Source: Microglena sp. YARC
Taxonomy: Eukaryota > Chlorophyta > Chlorophyceae > Chlamydomonadales > Chlamydomonadaceae
Length of the DNA stretch: 64,000 nt
NCBI GenBank assembly: GCA_022414725.1
Contig: CM039464.1
Location: 30,459,761 to 30,523,760 of the forward strand
Direction of reading: 5' to 3'
Shown here: positions 20,601 to 32,600 of the stretch, piece by piece
Numbering within the stretch: position 1 is the stretch's first letter
Layout of the letters: every line of letters begins with the position of its first letter
The notes under the pieces: generated by a model
The model's database searches: none
The model's input: only the letters and a program-made list of their open reading frames with translations
What the model was told of the DNA's origin: nothing
Position numbers and translations under genes: made by a program

Positions 20601-23600
20601 CATGGGCAGAAACCATCTGACGATCCAATCCAAACCTGGTTGCAGGCGGTGATGTTGCGCCAGTGCACGGCTTCGGTGAAGAGGTGGAAGGGGAGTTGGA
20701 AAAGAAACTTGCTGGCTGCATGCTTGGGCCAAAGGCAGCATGTCCACAAGCCGCTTCTTGAGCCCCCCACTGTCTCCCAACCTCCTCTCCATCTAAGTCT
20801 GGAGGCGACCACAGGCGAGTGGGGGCTACTGAAGGGCTGTATGCCTGCTGTCCAGGTGTTGGGGAGAATGAGCAAGCTGCCAATGCTGGGTTGTCTGATG
20901 TCCCCTCTGGAGACCGCAGGCGAGTGGGGGCTACTGAAGGGCTGTACACATGCTGTCCAGGTGTTGGGGAGAATGGGCAAGCTGTCAATTCCGGGTTGTC
21001 TGATGTCCCAATTGCATATGACTGCAGGTGTGGTTTAACAGAGGCTGGTGCTGTCGCATAGCCCAGGCAGAGCAGCGAAGCAATGTCCAATGACTCCGCA
21101 GCACCTGCTGCATGAACCTTGGCACCCTTGCATGCCCTAGCTGGATTTGGTGCAGATGGCGTGGTGCAGCCACTGCTGGGGTTGTTGAGCAAACTCACAT
21201 ATGAACACTCAGCACTATGGTGTTGTTGTTCTCTAGTTGGATCTGGTGCAGATGACGTGGTGCATGCCCTAGCTGGATCTGGTGCAGATGGTGTGGTGAG
21301 CCTCTTTGGGGATGTCAGGACCATAGAGATGGTGCTACTGCTAACGCTGCAAGAGCAAGAGTCTGACTGGTCTAGGGGTGAGCTCCCAAAAGTGCAGCCA
21401 CCACTGCCGTGAGTGTTGAGCAAACTCAGATATGGAAACCCAACCTTGTGTTGTTGCTCCCTTCCAGACTGGGGGCTACTGCTGTGTGTGTTGTGTGAAC
21501 TCAAGTATGGAGACTGAACACTATGTTTGTGTTCCCTTCCAGGCTGGGTCCTACTGCTGTGTGTGTGGTGTGAACTCAGATGTGGGAACTCTACACTATG
21601 TTGTTGTTCTCTTCCAGCCTGGGGTTGTTGGTTTGGTGTTGGTGTTGCGGTGGAGGGGTGGGGTTGCTGTGGTTGGGTGCTATGTGTGTTGTGCGAGCTC
21701 AAGTACGGAGACTCGATAGCATGTTGCTGGTCCCTCACCGCCTGGGGGCTGCCACTTGTGCATGTCTGGAAGCAGCCATCTGTGCGGGAACCAATACTCG
21801 ATTGCTCCACAGACAACTGTGTGTTGGTTGGCTCCAATCCTGGCTGTGGATAGTACGCAGGGGAGGCTCGTGGGCTGGGGGAATCTGGCATTGAGTCAAA
21901 GGATGAGCGATAAAGTGGATTGCGGTGCAGAAGGGGGGAGTGAGGGGGAAGCTGGTGGTATGCAAACTCTGGGGGGGAGTCTACATGTTGGGTGAGGGGA
22001 ACTTGAGGTAGCTTGGGCGGGTGGGCGTTGTGCACCTGCTGAGGCTGTGGCTGTGGTGATAGCTGTGTATTATGGGAGTGGGGATGGGACTGATGAGGAG
22101 GTGTGTACGAGTGCTGAGGGTGATGCAGCTGTGGCTGTGAGTTAGGGGACTGTGGGTTTGAATGATGTGCCGGGGCGTACGAGTGATGGGGCTGATCGTT
22201 CACTCCAGGGCTCTTCTGCAGACCTTGGGCAGACAGAGGAGTTGGGATGCTATACTGGTGTTGCTGGCATTGCTGGCTAGTAGATATGATGCCATGCTGG
22301 CGGTGCTGGCATTGACTCTGCTGGGTCAAGCTGACCCCCCAGGATACCTTATACCGACGGCTGATGCGCGTTGGACTACCCGGCAAGCGTGACAGGGGCA
22401 GGTCCAGTGCACTGTCTCTCTTAGGCAGAGCACCAACCCCACCAGTTGGTCTGAGCAGAGCTCCAACACCACCCGTTGGCCTGCTCACCGTGCCAGTGCC
22501 TTTGAATTGAGACAGGGAAGAGGACATGAAGTGCAGGTTGGGGAGGTCCCGTGGCTCCTGCGCTGCAACAGGTTGAGAAGCAGTGCCCCTCAACCGCCGC
22601 ACACTGCTGTCAGTGGCGTCAGAGTCAGCAGACTCATGGTACTTGGGGCCACGCCCCCGTGCAACGTGCCAAAAAGTGGCAAACATGCCTGGGACTTCAG
22701 AATAAGTGCCACTTGACCGTCGCACACTGCCGTCAGTGGCGTTGGAGTCAGCTGAATCATGGTCCTTGGGGGTACGCCCCGAGGTGTTGGAGTCAGCTGA
22801 ATCATGGTACTTCGGGGCACGCCCCGGGGTGTTGTGCCACCAACTGGCAATCACACCAGGGACTTCTGCAGGGGCTGATGCAGAATCTGATACATTGGAC
22901 TGATGATCGTGTGGAATAGGTTCCCAGTCTGGTGCATTCAAACGGCCACAATATCCTGCATTAGAATAGTGATAATGTGACATGTGATCACGAGTTTCTA
23001 GCCCATGACTAAGATCATGTGACATGTGATCACGGGTTTCTAGCTCATGACTAAGATCATGTGACATGTGATCACGGGTTTCTAGCCCATGTCTAAGATC
23101 ATACCATGCTGCTGGGTCTGTAGCTTGAATTGAGGGTATCCCATAGTCAGCGGGGAGCTGCCCAGGCTGGTTGTAGTGCTGTCCAGGCTGGCTGTAGTGT
23201 TGCTCAGGTGGATTGTTTTGCGGCCCTGTCAGGGTGGAGGTTCGAGGGTCGCTGGAGTGCTGCCCGGGTTGAGTTGAGAGTAGCCTAGAGTCAGCAGGGA
23301 GCTGCCCAGGCTGTCTAGCATACTGCCCAGGTTGAGTGAGGGCAGCGATAGGTTGCACCCCAGAAGCTACAGCTGTGGCACTTTGGCCTTCTGGACCAGG
23401 TCTTGCTCGGCAAGCAGCCAAATTGCCGGCTGGAGCCACGTCACCAAGTTCTGTACCTGGGCTTCCTCCTCCTTCCAGGGTTCCTCCTCCTTCCAGCCCA
23501 TCACTTCTCGCATCATGGGCCAGCTCAACATGATCATCACCATGAACATCGATTCTCACATCGTGGGCCAGCTCATCGTGAAGAGCGTTGCAGAAGTCCT

Positions 23601-26600
23601 CGAAAATGTGCGAGGCTGAGAGGCAGTGCTGTTCGTGCTGATGAAGGTGATCCAGGGAAGATGAGAGGGAAGCTGGATCGTCACCCAGCAGCATATCGTT
23701 CAGACTAAAGATGAGGTCATCGAGGGCAATGTGTGGAACATCATTACGCAGCTGCTGCTCTGGCTGTAAAGCTGACTGATGTGTAGGGACCTGGATCTTC
23801 TGAGGTTGTTGTGTGGCTTGCTGTGTAGGGGTCTGGGTCTGCTCAGGCTGTTGTGTTTGTATCTGGTACTGTTGTGTGGTCTGCTGCTGCTGAGTCTGTA
23901 GTGCTTGTGACAGGTATTGCTGCTGCTGCGGCTGAGACTTTTGTGTTTGTATCAGGTACGGTTGTGTAGTCTGCTGATGCTGCTGAGTCTGTTGTGTGCG
24001 TGCCAGGTATGGTTGTGTAGGAGTCTGGGTCTGCTGAGGCTGTTGTGTTTGTACCTGGTTCTGTCGTGTAGTATGCTGCTGCTGCTGAGGCTGTTGTGTA
24101 CGTCCCTGGTACGGTTGTGTAGGAGCCTGGGTCTGCTGAGGCTGTTGTGCTTGTACCTGGTTCTGTTGTGTAGTATGCTGCTGCTGCTGAGGCTGTTGCG
24201 TATGTCCCTGGTGCGGTTGTGTAGGAGCCTGGGTCTGCTGAGGCTGTTGTGTTTGTACCTGTTTTTGTTGTGTAGTATGCTGCTGTTGCTGAGGCTGTTG
24301 CGTATGTCCCTGGTGCGGTTGTGTAGGTGCCTGCAGCATTCTAACAGCTGGTGCTTGCATTCCAATGGCAGACGTATGCTCCCCAACTGCAGAAGTTTGC
24401 ACTTCAAAAGCAGCTGCATGCGTTGCTATATTCAGAGAGTTTTCAACCGCAACTGTTGGCGTTTCAGCAACTGCAGCTGTTTGTGTAGCTAGGTTGAGGT
24501 ATATCTCAATTGCTGCTGTTTGTGTTGCTGTGTTGGTGCTGCTGTCAACTGCTGCTGTTTGTGTTGCTGTGCTGGTGCAGCTGTCAACTGCTGCTGTTTG
24601 TGTTGCTGTGCTGGTGCAGCTGTCAACTGCTGCTGTTTGTGTTGCTGTGTTGTTGCAGCTGTCAGCTGCTGCTGTTTGTGTTGCTGTGTTGTTGCAGCTT
24701 TCAGCAGCAGCTCTTTGTGTCGCTGTCTTAACAGATTCTGTGTGATCAGAAGTTTGTGTTGCTGTGTTGGTGCAGCTTTCAGCAGCAGCTGTTTGTGTCG
24801 CTGTGGTCACAGAGTCTGTGTCATCAGAAGTATGTGTTGCTGAGTTGGTTGAGCTTTCAGCAGCAGCTGTTTGTGTCGCTGTGGTCACAGAGTCTGAGTC
24901 ATCAGAAGTTTGTGTTGCTGTTCTGACAGACTCGTCAGCAGCAGCTGGTTGCATTTCTGCATCCAAAGCTGTGTGATGTTTCACGCTCCTCACTAGGTCG
25001 GGAGAGAGGGAGTTTAAACTGGCAGCCAGCTCCAGGATAGGAGAGGATTTTCGAGGTGATGCCGTGCTTTCTTTGAGCTCTTGTATCAACTGCCGGGAGG
25101 AGCGGCGCAGTCGCTCATCTCGCTTTTGCTCCTGTGGGGGGAGTATGGGGTGGGGTGGGGGTTGGGGTGGGGGCTTCTCAGGCCAGGTGGTGATGGTGGT
25201 GGTGGTGTTTTGTTGGAATTGCTGATGTTGCTGTTGTTGCAGTTGTAAGTGGTCATAGTGGTGGCACTGCTAGCTCCATGATAGGAGAGGAGGAGATCCA
25301 AGGTGATGCCGTGCTTTCTTTGAGTTCTCGTATGACCTGGCGTGAGGAGAGACACAGTTGCTCATCTTGCTTTTGTTCCTGTGGGGAGAGTACGGGGAAG
25401 AGTACGGGGGAGGGTGGGTGGGTGGGGGGGCTTCTCAGGCAAGATGGTGGTGGTGGTGTCTTAGTTGTCGGTAGTGATAGTGCTGTTGTTGTTGGTAGTG
25501 GTGGTGCTGCTGCCAGCTCAAAGATAAGAAAGGAGGAGTTTCATGGCTATGCCGTGCTCTCTTTGAAATCTTGTATGAGCTGGCGGGAAGAGAGATGCAG
25601 CTGCTCATCTCGTTTTTGTTCCTGTGGGGGGAGTACGAGGAAGGGTGCTTCTCCACCCAGATGATTGTGTTGGTGTTTAAGTTGTTGGTAGTGATAGCGC
25701 TGTTGCTGCTGTTGGTTGTAGTGGTGGTGGTACTGACAATCCATTATAGGAGAGGAGGAGTTTCATGGTGATGCCGTACTTTATTTGATATATTGTATGA
25801 GCTGGCGGGAAGAGAGATGCAACTGCTCATCTCGTTGTTGTTCCTGTGGGGAGAGTTCAGGCGGGGGGCGGGGGGGGGGCTTCTCAGGCAATATGGTGGA
25901 GGTGGTGTTGAAGTTGTTGGTAGTGATGGTGCTGCTGCCAGCGTAAAGATAGGAGAGGAGGAGTTTCATGGTGATGCCTTGCTTTCTTTGAGTTATTGTA
26001 TGAGCTGACAGGAGGAGCGATGCAGCCGCTCATCTTGTGTTTGTTCCTGTGGGAGGAGTAGGGAGTAGGGTGCTTCTGAGCCAGATGGTGGTGGTGCTGG
26101 TGGTGACGTTTCTGTTCCTGTGGGGTGTGTGCGGGGGAGGGTGCCTCTCAGGCCAGATGGTGGTGGTGGTGGTAGTATTTTTGTTCCTGTGGGTTGTGTG
26201 CGGGGGAGGGCGCCTCTCAGGCCAGATGGTGGTGGTGGTGGTAGTATTTTTGTTCCTGTGGGTTGTGTGCGGGGGAGGGCGCCTCTCAGGCCAGAAAGTG
26301 GTGGTGCTGGTGGTGATCTTTTTGTTCCTGTAGGGTGTGTGCGGGGGAGGGCGCCTCTCAGGCCAGAAAGTGGTGGTGCTGGTGGTGATATTTTTGTTCC
26401 TGTAGGGTGTGTGCGGGGGAGGGCGCCTCTCAGACCAGATGGTGGTGGTGTTGGTGGTGGTGATATTTTTGTTCCTGTGGGGTGTGTGCGGGGGAGGGTG
26501 CCTCTCAGACCAGATGGTGGTGGTGTTGGTGGTGATGTTTTTGTTCCTGTAGGGTGTGTGCGGGGGAAGGTGCTTCTCAGGCCAGATGGTTGTGGTGCTG

Positions 26601-29600
26601 GTGGAGATATTTTTGTTCCTGTGGGGTGTGTGCGGGGGAGGGCGCCTCTCAGGCCAGATGGTGGTGGTGCTGGTGGTGATGTTTTTGTTCCTGTGGGGTG
26701 TGTGCGGGGGAGGGTGCCTCTCAGGCCAGATGGTGGTGGTGTTGGTGGTGATATTTTTGTTCCTGTGGGGTGTGTGCGGGGGAGGGTGCTTCTCAGACCA
26801 GATGGTTGTGGTGCTGGTGGAGATATTTTTGTTCCTGTGGGGTGTGTGCGGGGGAGGGCGCCTCTCAGGCCAGATGGTGGTGGTGCTGGTGGTGATGTTT
26901 TTGTTCCTGTGGGGTGTGTGCGGGGGAGGGTGCCTCTCAGGCCAGAAGTTGGTGGTGCTGGTGGTGATGTTTTTGTTGTTAGTGGTAGTGGTGGTGGTGT
27001 GCTTGGGCCTGGTGCTTGTGGTGCCTGTCGTGGTGGTGGTGCTGGTGGTGATGTTCTTGTTGTTACTAGTGCTGCTGTTGTTGCTTTTGTTGTAAGTGGT
27101 AGTGGTGGTGGTGTGCTCGGGCCAGGTGCTTGTGGTGCTTGTCGTGGTGCTGCTGCTGCTCAGGTCAGGTGGTAGGTGCTGATGCCTTTATTGCACATAC
27201 ATACAGGAAAGTGACACAATGCCTATGCTAAGGCCAATGTTTATGCTAGTGACAAAGCTTGTGCCAATCCTAATGCCATCGCCAGTGAAAATTACAACAA
27301 CAACAATGATCACATATACGCTCATCCACTATTTGGCAATCACCTTATCAGCCATGGCACCAAGCTGTGAATGCAGGAGCTCCACATCAGCATTCATGGC
27401 ATCCAATGTAATCTGCACTACCACATTCATTCACAATCAATATCATTGTCTCACCACCACACCCAACACCCAACACCCACAACCACATATACACCCATCC
27501 ACCATGTGGCAATCACCTTATCAGCCATGGCACCTAGCTGCTTATGCAGGAGCTCCATATCAGAATTCATGGCAGCCAATGTAACCTCTACTACCACATT
27601 TATTCACAATCAATATCATTGTCTCACCACCACACACAACACCCGCAACCACATACATGCTCATCCACTATGTGGCAATCACCTTATCAGCCATGAACCC
27701 TAGCTCCATATCAGCATTCATGGCAGCCAATTCAACCTGTCTCACATTCATCCACAATCAATTCCATAGTCTCACCACCATACCCAACACTAAACACACC
27801 CACAACCAATCTACAACCACATATACGCTCATCCACTACGTGGCAATTACCTTATCAGCCATGACCCCTAACTGCTTATGTAAAAGCTCCAGATCAACAT
27901 TCATGGCATCCAATGCCACCTCTGCCGCATTCAAATCCTGCCTATTGGTCGCCACATCCAACTCTAGCTCAGCGTTGCGCTTAGCATACACTGATAGCTC
28001 CTGGATGAGAAGGGGCAATTGATGATGATGATGATGATGATGATAATGATGGTGATGATAATGAGGATTTCATTTTCCTGGTGCCCTACTGGACTCCAAA
28101 TGTACCCGCGGCTTGACGGAGCCTAGGGGGACTTATAAACATCATTATGTACGGCATTCTCAATTATTATTATTATCAGGTTATTATCAGGTTGTTACTA
28201 TTATATAAGGTTGTGTGTGTGCGGCGGAGGGTGTGTGTGTAGTTGGGGTGTGGTGCCAGGGTGTGGTGGTGGAGTGGTGTCCTGACCCAAGAAATGTTGT
28301 CGACTGTCCTGCCCTGACCGTCTGTCCCGCCCTCTGACCCAAGAAATGTTGTTGTCTGTCCCGCCCTGACCGTCTGTCCCGCCCTCTGACCCAAGAAATG
28401 TTGTCGTCTGTCCCGCCCTCTGACCGTCTGTCCCGCCCTCTGACCAAAGAAATGTTGTCGTCTGTCCTGCCCTCTGACCGTCTGTCCCACCCTCTGACCC
28501 AAGAAATGTTGTCGTCTGTCCCGCCCTCTGACCCTAATGCAGTCAGAGAGCCCTACATCACTGATCTGGCTGAGCAGTTATAATTATTGTTTTTATTATT
28601 CACGATTGGAGATTGTGATTATCAAGCACTGAGACATTACATACAGTAAAAGTTCAATTGATTTATTACATTTAATTTAGTTGTATGAGCTGCCAGATCC
28701 TAGGTAGCACAGTAAGGACATTTTTGTTTCCGTGCAACGCATCTCAAATTTAGCGGTTTGGTGTGACCCCAGTGAGAATCCGAAGCCCACGGAGCACGAA
28801 GCGCGGAGCCCGGGGGGGTTTGAAGGGGGGCATTTCTGACTAGTTTAGCCGGGCCCTTGCATCGCCATGCAGCGACGGAGTGGCGATGTGTCGCACAAAA
28901 AACAGTAGAGATGCCAGATCTTAGGTAGCACAGAGAGGACAGCAAATTATTAAATTATAATTAAAAAACCGAGGGGGGGGCAAGAAAAAAAGCTGCCGTA
29001 CCGCATCTTTGCTTTGGATAGTGCTTATCCTCATACTATAAAAATAAAAAAAGTTTTTTTTCAGCCAAAAATAAATTTGTACACAAGTTAGAGGGGTCCA
29101 AAGTTTTTTTCATCCAAAGCGGCCGAAACCTTAACTTCGCGATAAAGCATGTTTGAGCAACCTTACGAAAGATATAAGAGCATAACTGGAATGGGCACGA
29201 AAAGATCTTTCGAATGACCCCCATTTTTAGAGGGGGTAGGGTGAGGCAATCGGGTTTTAGGGGGGGGGGGGGGGGTAAAAAAAACTGTTTCCCAACTTTA
29301 TTTTCCCCCTCTTTTTGTAAGAAACTTCCACAATTCCAACTCCCATCTGAATCGGACACCATAATGAACATGCGGTCCGAAATCTGTCTTTCTGCCCCCC
29401 CCCCCCTGTAAAAAACATATACAAAATTGATGATAAAAATAATTGAAAAGTATAATAAAATTATAAAATATAAAATGATAATAAGATTATTAAATTTGAA
29501 GAGTTATGAGTAAATTAAATTGTATGATTGGGTTATATTCTTGGGGGCAATCCAAACATCTTCAGTTAACCCCATCATGGCAGACAGTTAATGGGGTACA

Positions 29601-32600
29601 TAACAGGCCTTTTTTTCAAATCTGAAAGTGTTTTTTCTCAACCTTCATGGTTTTAGGCCTTCTCCAGGGACAGCGTTTACAGCTTCGTATAGCTTTTATA
29701 GCTTAATAACCTTTTAGGGCCATTTAGGGCCATTTAGGGGGGGGGGGGGGGGGGGCTTATTTGTACATCTTATATAGCGATAATTTTGCCAAAACGGGGT
29801 CAAAACTAGCGATCGCTATATATAGCAGAAATACAAAGCCCTGGTACATAAATGGCTAATGAGGTATATACATGGTCTCCACATCTCATTCATGGTTTTG
29901 AATCTGCTCTGTGTGATGATGATGATGGTGATGATAATGAAGATGTCATTTTCCTGGTGCCCTACTGGATTTCAAATGTGCCCGCAACTTGACGGAGCCA
30001 AGGGGGACTTCTAAACATCATTATGCACGGCATTCGCAATGATTATTATTATCAGGTTATTATCAGGTTATTATCAGGTTATTATTATTATTATCTGCTC
30101 TGCGTGATCCCTGGTTTCCTTGGTTATCGCACGGGGGGGGGGGGGGGGGGGGGGGGGGGGCTGAGAATTGGAAGACGGTGCGCAGCCCAGACTTGGCTGA
30201 AAAAGTATGGAACAACTCAACTCAAACATGTTCAGAGAAGTTAATCAAACTCGACTAACACGAGGGGGGAAAGTAAATAAAAGTGAAACAGAAAGGTAAA
30301 GAAGTTAAATAAAGTAAGAAAGGAAGTAAAAAGGAAAGTAAAAAAGTGTTTTACTTTTGTGAAGTTAATCAAACTCGACTTAAAAGATGAGATGCTTGGA
30401 TTTTTGCATTTTGCATTTTTGCACCACACCACGCCAAACTCGACTTACAAGATGAGAGGCTTGCAATTTTTCAATTTTGGCACCACACCGTACCACACCA
30501 AACTCGACTTACATGATGAGAGGCTTGCAATTTTGCCGACAGTGTAGCTTGCTGCTTTTCAGATGCACCAGCTCGGGCTTCAGCCCTAGCTACATCACCC
30601 TGTAGCTGTGAAACCTGTGGTGGGTTTCGGTGTAACTTCAATTCATTGACGATATCTCAGAATGCATTGTTATTGGGATTGTGCAGAGTTGCAAGCTCCG
30701 ATGTTAACTATGCCTAGACCAGCATAGGCACAAGAGAGCTGTAAGATACGATTCAACTGTGCACAAGTCCAATGCAGCCCAAGAAGCCAACGCTAACTAT
30801 TGAACACAGGGGGATCAACTCACTCAATGTAAGCAACTTCTACACCCACCACACACCCCACCCTGATCAGCTCACTCAATGTAAGCAACTTCTACACCCA
30901 CCACACACCCCACCCTGATCAACACACTCAATGTAAGCAACTTCTACACCCACCACACACCCCACCGCCCCCCTTGATCAACACACTCAATGTAAGCAAC
31001 TTCTACACCCACCACACACCCCACCCTGATCAACACACTCAATGTAAGCAACTTCTACACCCACCACACACCCCACCCTGATCAACACACTCAATGTAAG
31101 CAACTTCTACACCCACCACACACCCCACCCTGATCAACGCACTCAATGTAAGCAACTTCTACACCCACCACACACCCCACCCTGATCAACGCACTCAATG
31201 AAAGCAACTTCTACACCCACCACCCACCCCACCCTGGTCAACTCACGTGAAGGAAAGCTGCATTAGTCTAAGCGCAAGAAGCCAACACTAATGCGTGAAC
31301 ACACAGGATCAACTCACCAATGTAAGCAACTTTTACACCACCACCCCTACCCCACCCTGATCAACTCACATGAAGGAAAGCTGCATTAGTCCAAGCACAA
31401 GAAGCAAACACTAATGCTTCAACACATGGGGATCAATTCACTCGAAGGGAAGCTGCATAAGCAACTTCCACACCCACCACCCTACATCCACCCCACCCTC
31501 CCTGATCAACTCACTTGAAGGAAAGCTGCGTTAGTCTAAGCACAAGAAGCCAACGTTAGTATAAGCCAACGTTATTATAAGCCAACGTTAGTATAAGCCA
31601 ACGTTAGTATAAGCCAACTTTATTATAAGCCAACGTTATTATAAGCCAACTTTATTATAGCTATTATAAGCCAACGTTATTATAAGCCAACGTTAGTATA
31701 AGCCAACTTTATTATAAGCCAACGTTAGTATAAGCCAACTTTATTATAAGCCAACGTTATTATAAGCCAACGTTAGTATAAGCCAACTTTATTATAAGCC
31801 AACTTTATTATAAGCCAACGTTATTATAAGCCAACGTTATTATTTATTATAAGCCAACGTTATTATTTATTATAAGCCAACGTTATTATAAGCCAAGCCT
31901 AAGCACAAGAAGCCAACACTAATGCCGTGATGCGTGAACCTACGGGCATCAATTCACTTGAAGGGAAGAATTAAATAAAATTATCTCACTACTTGTAAAC
32001 AGTTTTGATCAACAACCCGAAGGGCAGAATTAAACAAATTAAGTAAACCACTGATTTAATCAAACTCACCCAAAGGGCAGAATTACAAATTAAGTAAACC
32101 ACTGATTTTAATCAATTCACCCGAAGGGGAGAATTAAAATTTAAGTTAATCACTGATTTTAATCAACTCACCCAAAGGGGAGAATTAAAATTTAAGTTAA
32201 TCACTGATTTTAATCAACTCACCCGAAGGGAAGAATTAAAATTAAAAATTAAATTAGAATTAAATTGAAATTAAAAGTTAATCACTGATTTTAATCAGCT
32301 CACTCGAAGGGATGAATTAAAATAAAATTATCTTACTCATTGTAAACAGTTTTAATCAACTCACCCGATGGGAAGGATTAAAATTGTAAATCACTGTAAA
32401 TTGTAAAAGTAAATCAATTAAAAGTAAATCACTGATGTTAATAGACTCACTCGAAGGAAAGCTGCATTAGCACCTTTGTGAGATTCCATCGCTGCCTTCA
32501 CCATCGTGTCCAGGCTCTCCTGGTGGGCATCGACAAAGTTTGTATTTATGGATGGTTGGTGGTGTAGACGTTTAGCGGTGGATGCTTGGTGATGGATGTT

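Noticed and set aside
26120..27175. 351-residue Gly/Arg/Pro-rich open frame on the + strand
   Set aside because: Translation of the 72-bp acceptor-edge array; no gene structure on that strand.
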